Origin: Margaritispora aquatica
Lineage: Eukaryota > Ascomycota > Leotiomycetes > Helotiales > Discinellaceae
Length of the DNA stretch: 64,000 nt
Direction: 5' to 3'
Assembly (NCBI GenBank): GCA_007644065.1
Contig: VJWN01000036.1
Span: 124,001 to 188,000, forward strand
The position numbers were made by a program, and so were the translations under genes. Position 1 is the stretch's first letter. Each line of letters begins with the position of its first letter. The notes under the pieces were generated by a model, which ran no database searches, was not told the DNA's origin, and worked only from the letters and a program-made list of their open reading frames with translations. This document shows, one piece after another, positions 22,886-33,495 of this stretch.

Positions 22886-24212
22886 ATGGAGAAGCTACCT
22901 GGATATGATCAAGACCTGCTTATTGAGTTGTTCATGCAGGCAGGAATGAAGAAGCCGATTACGGTTTTGTCATGCGCGCGAGAATTTCAGGAGGAGAGAC
23001 GTCGATTCGCTCGTACTGGTAAGTCGCAGAATCTCGACTCGCACAATCTCGACTCGCATAACCTCGACGCGCACAAGTTCAATGCACAAGTAGAGCTAAT
23101 GCTTTTAATCAGATGAGGGCAGAGTCGTACCTGCTCAGGAGTTCGCCTTGTTTCCCGACCTTCCAAAGGAGATGAGACTGAAGATCTGGAAGCATACTCT
23201 ACCAGGTCCTCGCATCATTCAGCTCGTGCCAGGACCACATTCCCAAACAAACGCCAATCTGACAGAGCTAATATGTCGCGCTTCAAATGCCGGAATGAGG
23301 TGCAACATCAACGCTGCTTGCCCCGAGGCTCGTGGAGTGTTTACTGCTGCATACAAGAAGCTTGTGATTGGTCGTCAAGACAGAAGTGATAAGGATCCAT
23401 ACTTCTATATCGACTACGACATTGACACTGCCTTCGTCGAAAGCACGTTGTTAAACACTTATCTCTTCACTAGTCTTGAGCATCCAGGAATACCGAAGAC
23501 ATATGCCTTCTTGAAATTTTTTGCTGATGTGAAGCACCTGGCTGTCACGAGCAGCGCTGCCGAGTGGACCCGAGTTGTTCGTGATGTTGAATCTAAAGCG
23601 GAGCAGTGGAAGAAACTCACACGACGCTGCAAGAAGCTCCTAACATTGACACAAGTGAATTCAACTTCCTTGCAACCTGTTCTATATCAGAACGTGGAAT
23701 GTGTCCTGCTCAAGATCGACGATGACTTTGACCAAGAAATTTGTAAAGACCTGGAGCCCGATAATATCGACATGAGAATTGGTTCATACATACTAGGCGC
23801 AAAGAAACTTGGTGATCTCAATATGTTAGTTGTCGCTGCTGGGGTGGTGAAAGAAAGATTCGAGGCATTGCGACTGGAATTACTGGGAGAGGTCAAACAA
23901 ATACAGCAACTGGGCAGCATGGAACATGTCGAGCTCAGAACGGCAATCATCGGTTACAGATCGCAGAATAGTCCATATATACGATTGGAATATGATGTGG
24001 CTCGAGAGACCATCACGTTCGGCGGCATCACGGATCATTTGCATTCGGAATTTGTCGAGCTTGGAAATGGACAATCTTTGGCATCCTGTTCTGCAATTCC
24101 ACGAGAGAGTCCAAACAAAGCTGTCTGCGGAGTATGTCGACGGTCCAGATGGGCCTGGGATTGGCATGGAATTCCAATGGGTCCGCCTGTCAGAAGGTTA
24201 CCTAGGTTCTAG
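22886..24212 (+). CDS. 2EXR-domain protein
   Basis: Exons 22886-23018 and 23113-24212 give 410 aa. Splicing the 94-nt intron joins FART to DEGRVVPAQEF and brings in the diagnostic motif FPDLPKEMRLKIWKHTLPG at about residues 55-75. This is the 2EXR signature, an F-box-like helical motif found in large lineage-expanded families of Leotiomycetes and other ascomycetes; molecular function is not established. The rest is mixed helical with no catalytic motif I can name. A strong-context upstream ATG (22744, AAAATGG) opens a 53-codon frame that overlaps this start in another phase. The intron carries an in-phase 15-nt repeat and, if retained, would give a 76-aa truncated product. Confidence 0.82.
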
Positions 24213-24986
24213 GAGGACATGGAGGACATTTGGGATGCTGAGGCTTGCATAGCCGAGGTCAGAAGCTATAGGATCTTTGCTCACAATATGCTCTTCGTGT
24301 GTAACATCAGCGTTACCCACGAAACGTAGATGACTGTGTCAGTAAACAGTGCCTTGAAAGTATGGAGACTTGAAAACTCATGTCTTTATTTAATCGGCAG
24401 AGAAGTACCTCTTTATTCAGACAGCTTCATTTTCGGATTTATTTCCCTTTAGTTTGTAGGCAAAGATGAAATTCCCAAATAAGTGTTTCGAAGAAGCAAA
24501 AGTGAAAGAAGTGAATGGAAGTAAGGTGAGGTGAGATGGTCATGTGACTTCGGAGCCAGTCCCGTTTTCGCTTAACGGATTAATCGTCGAAGCTCCATTT
24601 TGACAATTTCGACCAAGATCGATCTTTCCACCTTGCCTACCTCAGCAACCTGTTCCCAACTCCCATCAGATCTCTCTATCAGAACTTTGTTTCTCTTCCT
24701 TTACCCCTTTCTTTCTAATCTATTGAAATTTCTTACGACACAAACCCTCCCCGTCCTTCTTCAAGCTTCTTGACTACAGCACACTCCTTTGGTCTAGAAA
24801 AACGCGCTCGACATCCAACAGGACTCGAAAGCTTCACAGATCAATCCCGACTTCGATTTCGATTCAATCGAACCTCTATCGACCTTTCAAATATCTGCGA
24901 CCTCTCAATCCCCCGAACTTACCCTACTCGACTTTCTACCGTGAGGTTGACCAGAGTCTTCCTCACCCCGGCTTCTTCTATAAACA
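24213..24986. promoter_or_regulatory. Promoter and leader of the G3BP-like gene
   Basis: The stretch between two plus-strand genes. The right half (from about 24600) is rich in CTTTC/TTCTC pyrimidine tracts, which usually precede highly expressed fungal genes. No gene is visible. Confidence 0.4.
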
Positions 24987-26671
24987 ATGGCAACCAATGG
25001 TAGCTTCGCTCAACAGGAGCAGCACAAGCACACGACAGAGTCTTATCCTGCTACTGCAGGCTCTACTGAGTCAACTTCAGGTGGTGCCTCAAGCTCTGCA
25101 TTGTCCAAGGATGAGGTTGGATGGTACTTCGTCGAGCAGTACTATACTACTCTGAGCAAGTCCCCGGAGAAGCTTCATGTATGTTTATTTTTGAATCCAG
25201 CAGTCTGGTCTACCATACTAATAAGCGCATAGCTCTTCTACAGCAAGACATCACAATTTGTCTCTGGCCTTGAGGCTGAGGTGGCAACAGTTTCTGTTGG
25301 ACGAAGCGTAAGTCGTCAGCCTTGCTTCCTAAAAAATCAAAAGCTAATCAGTAATAGAATATCCAAGAGGCTATCAAGAAGCTCGATTTCCAGGATTGTA
25401 AGGTCCGCGTTTCTAACGTCGACTCTCAAGCTTCCCACGAGAACATTGTCATCCAAGTCATCGGCGAAACCTCCAACAAGTCTGCGGAATTGAAGAAGTT
25501 CGTTCAAACCTTCGTCCTTGCTCAACAGCCCACTGGCTACTTCGTCCTCAACGACATCTTCCGATACATTAACGAGGAGGGTGAGGATGAGCAAGTTGAG
25601 GCTGCACAGGAGGAATCTACTTCTGCGCCAGGTCCTTTGGTTGAAGATGTAGAGATGCCAAAGGCCCAAGCTGCCGCTGAGGAGCCAGTCGAGGCAACAT
25701 TTGATGCTGAGGTTGTTGACAAGAAGCTTGAAGAGACCATCGAGCCAGAGCCAGTCGCAGAGACTACTCCAGCCACCAACGGTGCACCATCAGTTTCAAC
25801 TGAGAGCGAGGAAGCTTCTGTTGATGAACCAGAAGTTGAGGAGACTCCAGAACCAGAGGTTGCTGCTAAGGAGGTCGAGGAGGAGATCAAGGAATCTGAG
25901 AAGCCAAAGGACCCAGTCCCTAGCCCAGCTCCTGCAAAGACTCAACCTACCGCGAAGCCAATTGCTCCAGTTGTACCCGCAGGTCCACCTAAGCCATTGA
26001 GCTGGGCAAACCGTGCTGCCGCAGCTGTTCCAAGACCCGCCGTTCCCGTCATCGCACCAAAGACTACTGCTACTCCACCAGCTCAGGCTCGTGCTGCTCC
26101 TCCACCAGCACAAGCCCCAAAAGTAGCTGCCCCAGCACCGGTGCAGACCGCCGCTCCAGCTGAGAAAGACAAGGAGAACTCTGGATGGCAATCTGTTGGG
26201 GACAACGTCAAGAAACAGAACCGACCCCAGTCGATCTCTAGCCCTCCTGAGAAAGAAGGTACCATGGGTTACGTTAGAAACGTCACTGATAAAGTTCAAA
26301 CTGAAGAACTCCGTGCTGCTCTTGGAGGATTTGGCAATATGATCTACTTTGATGTCAATCGTACCAAGGTAAGCTCATCAGCAATCTCTTCCTACTCTAA
26401 TGTTCTAATTATATCGCAGAATTGTGCCTTTGTCGAATACTCTGATGCTGCTGGCTACCAGGCTGCTGCCGCCGCTAATCCTCACCAAGTCTCTGGAGAG
26501 TCCATCTACGTCGAGCCTCGCCGACCAAAGGCAAATGCATACGGAGGCAATGGATACGCTGGAGGCCGAGGAGGCATGAACCAGCGTGGTCGCGGCGGAT
26601 TCCCTAACAGAGGACGTGGTGGAGGTGGTCCACCAAGAGGCAGAGGTGCTGGTCAACCAGCAAACGCTTGA
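24987..26671 (+). CDS. G3BP-like RNA-binding protein (NTF2 + RRM + RGG)
   Basis: Exons 24987-25178, 25233-25307, 25358-26368 and 26420-26671 give 509 aa; all three introns are 50-54 nt and in phase 0. An NTF2-like domain lies at about residues 40-165 (VGWYFVEQYYTTL opening, LAQQPTGYFVLNDIFRY closing). A long acidic, Pro/Ala-rich linker follows, then an RRM at about 393-470 (GYVRNVTDKV as RNP2; NCAFVEYSD as RNP1, split by the last intron), and a C-terminal RGG tail (RGGFPNRGRGGGG). This order is that of metazoan G3BP and fission yeast Nxt3, cytosolic factors that bind mRNA, associate with a ubiquitin protease and enter stress granules. A role in mRNA regulation is inferred from family. Confidence 0.9.
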
Positions 26672-28633
26672 AGAACTCTTACCTCGATCCGTCTCTCAGC
26701 CTTCAAAACTTCATCCTCCACATCAACCTCCGACTCGCTCTGTAATATATTTTGGACCACGACACTTAACAAACTCACGACCGCTGTATTCTACCTGACT
26801 TCTCATCGCCCATTACCTTTTTCTTCCTTCTACGTCGCCTTTTTGTTCAGCAAAAAAGTTCAGCAAATCTTCTCACGTGTCATCATGTCTTATGCTTTGC
26901 TTCTGCATTTTCAACTGGGGGCTTTGGCTGCGATCGGGAAACTTGCGAATGGACGAACACTTTGATGGAATGCATTTTTGCTGGCACGGTTTTTTGATTC
27001 CCCGCTTTCTTAATATTTACGAGAGCCGTGAGGACGGTTACATGATCTGCTGGAGTGTCGGCTTTGCTAAATCCTGGTGTGTAAGCGATTGATGGATAGT
27101 AGAGCAGACCAGAGGAGTAGACTGGAGTTGCGGTATTTCGGGAGCTCTAGTACCTAACGATGGCATGAGAGGATGCCTGTAATTATCCTAAAAGTAATGA
27201 CAGACATCGAAGGACATTTGCGCCCATGTGTGATTTTCAATGTGTCTTTTGCCTCATTCATGCAACGATGGATTTAGCACACCTTTTATTTCCATCTTCC
27301 CCTAATTCCTATAGTTTGAAGCCCATAAGCCTCTCTTATCCACTCTCCAAATTTCCGCATATTCATAGATATGGGTTAATAATCAGAAATTTCTCATAAG
27401 ATATGTACCCAAGGTCCTGCGTGAGACATGTACCATAGGAGTAGGAAGAAGCTCCGCCACATTGGATCATGCTTCTCCAATATAATCGGCCAACTTTTTG
27501 AAAAGATTCCCCTTCTGTTGTGTCCTGCATGTGTGTTCATGTGTGCTGCCGTGGGTGCAGATATGCAGTCTCACTACAGCTATGGTTTCTGCCCACGATG
27601 ATTGGCTACGCGAGGCTGAGTGATGCCATTGTAGTGAATTGGAAGTCTGAGGCAATGAACGGGCTTGAACGAGGATGGATAAGGTGGCTCGATTATTGTC
27701 AGATTGTGAGTTTCTGAGGTACCATGGTGGATGTGGTTTGACTTCCTTAGTGGGAGGGAGATTTTGACTTTGTTGCTAGTCCTTGAATGTGTGGTGTTAC
27801 TGGTGCAGGACTGCATAGTCTTAGACAGGCGCAGACTGTCGGTCAGGTAGGTTTTGGTGGAAGAAGTTAGTATGTGTATGCCCAATTGTGAGCTGTCGAC
27901 CAGACGATATAGGGCTTGAGTCTTTTCTAGGTCTTTTGCTGTTTGCTTATTGTGCTTTTGTTCAGTGGCTTGCTTATTGGCTTTTGAGTGTTTGCGAGAG
28001 TAGTTGGACATCTCCGTAGTTTCTGGCGGCATTGAGATACTTATTACGTTAAGCATTGCTCTTCTTTGCAGTGGGACAAGATATGTTAGGAAGTGCAGTA
28101 AGTGCAGAGGTAGTAGTCTGCATTCCAAGCCTAGCAGCTAATGTCTTGCCGAGGAAGATTATCGTACGACAGCTGTGGTTTGACTCATGGACAGAGACAA
28201 CATCTTGATTACAGGATAATGCATGAATAATACCCAAGTTTGATCCAATCTCTGCTTCGCTTCCTCTTTCTTTACTCCATACTGATACCAAAACATCTAC
28301 AGACCCCCATTTCAAAACAAGGATAGCTATCCAAGTTAAACAACCGCTTCTTCAGACGACAGGGAAGCATTTGAAACTTCTCTCTCACTTCCATTTTGGG
28401 GATGATACGAGAGTTATAGGAAGGCTGTGACGGTTGTGTTTTGACCTCCGGGAGCTAGAAAAGTATAATTTTTTGTTGATGTTTATTGCTGTATGTTAAT
28501 ATAAACTACAAAGTCTCTTCTTCCTCTTTGTTATTACGTACCATTGTATTCTGATTTTCGATATCTAGATTCGAAAACACTCGTTGCGTTCAACAATGTT
28601 ATAAGATCGCCATATCCACCAACGAGAGGCAAA
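26672..28633. other. Intergenic region, no gene
   Basis: About 2 kb. The first 250 bases look like a 3' UTR (CT-rich). The longest frame (minus strand, 27580-28128) is Ser/Thr/His-rich without domain character and I do not treat it as a gene. The right end must contain the promoter of the transporter at 28634. Confidence 0.4.
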
Positions 28634-30822
28634 ATGGGAACAGGCTCGACAGTCAGTTCGGGCAGCGAAGCGTCCATGCACGGTATTCATCATCCTAATG
28701 GCAGTGTAACATTAGTGGATAGCAATATTCTAGGTGGTGGGTCGAGTCAGATGCCTGAGGGATACTACCGGAGTGTCCAATTCGTTGGGACCGTCGTGGT
28801 GAGCAGGCACTTCAGGGATATGTTCGTGTTGTGAAGGATGCAATGCTGAATTTGGTGACGCCAGGCGGTGTGTTGCGCAAGTATATGCGCATATCTAGGA
28901 TGGGTTCTACCAGCCAATACTCTGTTCGTCTTACTCCCTTCATCTCCTTGTCCTTGGGTTCTCGCTTCCTTCCCCATCCCATCTATCGCACTAACAAAGC
29001 GACAATCATAGCTCACTCATAAATCAAAACATTGGTCCCTCGCCAAATATCAACTGGGTCGCCACCGTCTGGTCCCTCGGCACTGCGGTGGGATTCTTAC
29101 TCGTAGGTAGACTATCTGACATCTTCGGACGAAAGTGGATGGTTCTTGGCACCTCATTTCTCGGGCTTGCTGGGAATGTGATAGGAGCCACTGCTGGAAG
29201 CGTAGAGGTATTGATAGGGAGTTCTTTCTGTAATGGACTCGCTGCGTCGGGACAGCTGTCTTTTGGCATCGTGCTGGGCGAGCTGGTGCCGAATAGGTAT
29301 CGTGGGCCAATTGTTACAGCTGTGTTTATATCGAGTGCGCCCTTCGCTGGTGAGTGCCTTACTGCTGCTCCATTTCCTCACTTCCGTGGTGAGATGGTGA
29401 TATCTAATGGGTTTCAGTATTCGGTCCTATAATAGCACGCTCACTTATTCTTCACTCCCCATCTGGCTGGAGATGGTCGTACTACCTAGGTATCATCATG
29501 TCAGTCATCGCACTCGTGCTTTACCAATTCCTGTACCACCCACCTACATACACGCAACTGCATGGACGAGGCAAGACTAAACGCCAACAGTTGGCCGAAC
29601 TAGACTATGGTGGAATCATCCTATTTGTAGCTGGAATGGTACTATTTCTCATCAGTCTTTCATGGGGAGGGACGATATATCCTTGGGGAAGTTGGCAAGT
29701 GCTTCTTACGCTTATTCTAGGTGTTGGGTTTTTGATTGTTTTGGGATTTTATGGTATGTCTATCACTCCCCTGTTAGTTGGCGGCTTGGAGATATGAGCC
29801 TGATTGGAAACAGAGACGTTTGCGGTTCAGAAAAGTGCGCTTATACCTACTCATCTGTTTCGAAATACCGGATACAATGCTATTGTAGCATGTGCGACGA
29901 TTGGCGCAATGGTCTATTACTCGCTTTGTGTTCTATGGCCCACAATCATCGAAAAGGTTTACACCAAGTCCTCTGTAGAGATTGGATGGCAATCCAGTAT
30001 CATAGGTGGGGGAATTTTACTCGGTAAGTCTTGAAATATTCTCTTCCCAGTTCTAACAGCGCATCACCACTACAACTACTGTTGAATTCCACAAACAACA
30101 CACTAACACGCACAGGTCAAATCCTCTCCGGCCTCTCCATCTCCTTCATTCCACGCGTCAAAGCCCAAACAATCCTCTTCTCCGTCCTCGCCCTCGGGTT
30201 CACCACCTCGCTCGCCTCCCTCTCTCCTTCAACACACGCTCTATTCATCCTCCTCGGTACGCTTGCTTGTGTCTCAATAGGCTTCATTGACAATATCACC
30301 TTTCCAGGAGTGACCCTGGTCGTCTCCTCCGATGACATAGGTGTAGCGAGCGGTGTGTTGGGCAGCATACGCGCTGCTGGCGGCGCAGTGGCGCAGGCGC
30401 TGTATGTGAGTGTTTTGGGGAATAGACTTGGGCTTTATCTGCCGAAGGAGGTTGGAGAAGCGGCAGTGAAGGCTGGATTTCCGATTGGTGATGTGCCGGC
30501 GTTGTTGAAGGATATTGGTGCGGGCGGAAACGGGAGTGCTGTCGAAGGTGTCACAGTGGTGGTGATAGGCGTTGTAGAGGGGGCAGTTAAGAAGGCGTAT
30601 GTAAATGCTTTTAGAGTTGTGTTTTTTGTTTCTGTGCCGTTTAGTGTTGCGCTGATTGTGGCGGCGTGTTTTGTACCAGATATGGAGGAGTATCTCAAAG
30701 GCGGTGTTGCAAAGCGGCTGCAAGGCTTCAAAGCGGCTGTTGAGAGCGTGTCTGCGGATAAACGCGTTGTGGACAGAGATGTGGGTTCGGGAGAAAAGGC
30801 TCAGGATATAGAGAACAATTGA
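28634..30822 (+). CDS. MFS transporter, TRI12-like (fungal drug/siderophore:H+ type)
   Basis: Six exons, 28634-28798, 28865-28923, 29012-29349, 29418-29753, 29814-30023 and 30116-30822, give 604 aa. The 59-nt second exon is needed: it supplies the first membrane span ending YLGWVLPANTL, and the next exon continues SLINQNIGPSPNINWV. The signature after span 2, GRLSDIFGRKW, is the MFS loop motif. Predicted membrane spans fit about 14. Exon 6 contains the conserved IGFIDNITFPGVTLV segment and a short cytosolic tail. Family members (trichothecene efflux pump TRI12 and relatives; the siderophore transporter branch is close) export toxins or import siderophores at the plasma membrane. There is no biosynthetic enzyme nearby, so the substrate is unknown. 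The true start could lie in an upstream exon, but the ATG at 28634 gives a normal N-terminus. Confidence 0.87.
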
Positions 30823-31222
30823 TGTGTGTATGTGTTTAGTCTTTAAGCGAGTTGTTATGTATGTAGTTTATGAAAATGAGAATTTAATATCTATGATCTA
30901 TTTGAGACAGTTTCTTGTCTACAGCCACACAGAATTTTAAGGTTGATACTTTTTTTTTCCATTTTAATAAGGACGTTTATGGTCTGTGTCTCGTACAATA
31001 TGACATTGAAACTTTGAGTGTTAAAATAGGCGAGGCGTTAAGCGAGCGAAATTTGTCAAGTTCGAACAATATCTTAGACTTTATGATGTATTAGCTGTAT
31101 AGGCTGTGTGTTTCATAGAGGAAACCTCATTTAATATACACTATATAACATGATTTCGGAGACTACATCTGTTGTTCCCGGTCAAGCTCCAATCCATTCC
31201 AAAATCCATAAATCGACGTCAG
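30823..31222. other. Convergent 3' spacer
   Basis: A 400-base AT-rich spacer between two convergent genes. No gene is visible; it holds both 3' UTRs. Confidence 0.4.
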
Positions 31223-32404
31223 CTATAAACCACCCTGTACATACCTCTCCTCCCCGACCTTCTTCCCGCCACCAAGACCACCAATAGCACTTCCAAAATT
31301 ATCACCAAGCTCATACCTCGGCGGCTCCTCCTCCCCGTCCACGCCGTCCCCACCATGCATCTTCACTAACCCTCTGCTTTCTCTCCTCTCCACCCACCAC
31401 GCATATCCCCACATTCCCGTGCCCAAAACCATCGCCACCACAGCACCCCACATGAGTCCCAAAGCTGTGGTCCCTAATTCTACACTATTCAAGATCACAC
31501 CGACGTTCCTGCCTATCCCGGAATTCAGGTACGGACTCCTCACGGTAGAGGGCGTGTTGTGTCGGATTTGTGAGACGAGGTGCGTGGTTTGGTAGGTTAG
31601 GACTGAGGAAGCGACCAGGAGGAAGATCAGTGTTAGCTAGGAGGGAGAGATGTTAACTTGTGTTTTTCTTTGGCTGAAAAGGGCTTTCTATCTGGCGGAG
31701 AAGAAAGAAGAGGAGTAAACACGAAGAGGAGTAAACCCGAAGGGGGAAAACAGCAATAGAAAAGAAATGAACAAGAAGTAGAAACTCACCACCGAGATCC
31801 CCATTCCCGCCCTCAACACCCTTATATCCACCCCCCTCCTCAGTCTCGAGCATTCACACGCACCCACCAGCCCGACCAAAACACCCAAAACACATCCCAC
31901 CGCCGCAAGTATGAAGAACGCAAATGGGACGTCCAGCACCAGGGTACTGAACCGGAAGGGATTCACGCCTCGCACACGGCGCAAGTTCGAAGCATGGATG
32001 TTCCGCCCATTCGGGTGCGTGGGGCAGAGCTCGTAGGTTGAGACTACGGTGGATGGCGACGAGGAGAGGGCTTGCGTTTGCGCGTAGCAGAGACGTGAGA
32101 GGTAGATGTTCGTGCGGTAAGAGAGCGTGGAGAGGCGTGGCGTTAAGGTGTAATTCCACTGTTTCGTGAGTGGGTAAGTGAGTAATTGTTTTCATAAATT
32201 TGTGATTTAACATTGGATTTTGATATGAGGAAGCAATATCGCAAAGGGGATTTAACTGGGGAGACAAACGCTGGCGAGCTGGAAAGCAGAGTTAGGTGGA
32301 TGAGAGTAGCTGGTGAACCCGCCGACGTTGATGAGGATTATGGCAATGAGTGTGAATATCACCGGTATGAGTGTGAGGACGGGCAAGTATTGGATTATGG
32401 CCAT
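31223..32404 (-). CDS. SUR7/PalI-like four-span membrane protein
   Basis: Exons (minus) 32404-32270, 32158-31790 and 31636-31223 give about 305 aa. The donor of intron 1 is uncertain (GTTTGT at 32269 or GTCGGC at 32326); the other splice sites are clear. Four hydrophobic spans are visible: residues 5-27 (LPVLTLIPVIFTLIAIILI), one in exon 2 (DVPFAFFILAAVGCVLG), one across the exon 2/3 junction (LTLIFLLVASSVLTY) and one near the C-terminus (LGLMWGAVVAMVLGTGMWG). A large loop with two cysteines (SRLCYAQ and YELCPTH) follows the first span. This layout matches the fungal SUR7/PalI group, which works in plasma-membrane eisosomes or in pH signalling. The tail is hydrophilic and glycine-rich. Membership is inferred from topology, not from a strong motif. 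Confidence 0.65.
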
Positions 32405-33495
32405 CGTTTGGGATTTGATATAATTCAATCTCGTTCAATCCCGTTCGATACAGTGCAATAGTATACCTCCAAACAATCTAAGGTTGAATCTCGTCCAGCA
32501 AGGCGATTGTACAAGAAAGCACACCAGTATGCTTCAAGTTTTAAGAATGAAGCAGACAGTTTGGATACTTAAGGAATATCAGTATCCTCCTGTGAACCGC
32601 ACTGCAACTATCAAGACCCCAAGCAAAAGCCAAACAGTACTTCAGTACGTACTTACATCTACAAAGTGGCTATGCACAACAGCTATACCTCAACTCAAGC
32701 AAACAATCACGTACACCCCACCTAAACCAGCATCAAATCAAAACCCTCGCACCACTCTCGCAAACCCTCCAAAGTCTGGGATGACGTCTACCATACCAAC
32801 AAACCAACCATACACTCTCACTCTTGTCAACACTGCACTCTACTAGCATCATGCTGTGCCGCACAATGGGAGTGGTTGTTATGCTCGCTTAGCTCATGAG
32901 TGGAGTGCTAGTTCAGGTAGTGCGAAGGAGTGCGGGGTGCATGGAGATCAGCGCTACTGGTTCTATACGAGGTCAAGGGCTTCCATCTTGACATACCTAG
33001 ATACTTACACATGCTTTATGTACGTTTAGATTCTGCTTGAGCAGGTAGACCGGCGACCGGTAATAACATCTTTTTGTGCGCATGTGTATGCGTATGCTTG
33101 CTGACTTGTAGGAACCAATGGGAGCTGCATTTTCTTACCACTTACTTCCCACCACATGGTTTGGGAAGTACAGTGGCTGGCACGAACAAGTTTTGTGTTG
33201 TGATTTAGATATACATCACGATCAATTTGATCGAAGGAGGTTTCTTGCTACCTTCCCGTATAAGTCAAGACCATCACGTATATCAGCTGCTGAGGAAAAT
33301 CTTGTATAAATTTTGGTATATCTAACGCCATTGAATGCCAGAATGCCAGCCTTTTCGGATTTTAGTCGTCTGTCATATACACCACCAATATTCTAACACA
33401 CACAAGCATGGCGCATAACACATATAACACACATTTCTCTTCCCTTCTCACTCATCAAGAGCTGTATCCTAACATCTCAACAGCCCTCTCTAAGC
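32405..33495. other. Intergenic region, no gene
   Basis: About 1.1 kb between two minus-strand genes. A 120-codon plus-strand frame at 32484-32846 is Thr/Pro-rich and unconvincing. The region should include the promoter of the SUR7-like gene and the 3' UTR of the lipase gene. Confidence 0.4.

Noticed and set aside
27580..28128. 182-codon minus-strand open frame
   Set aside because: It has no ATG-supported start with protein-like context, no domain, and composition typical of chance frames.
28634..32404. Possible secondary-metabolite or toxin export cluster around the TRI12-like transporter
   Set aside because: No biosynthetic backbone or tailoring enzyme is present on either side; neighbours are a membrane protein and a lipase.
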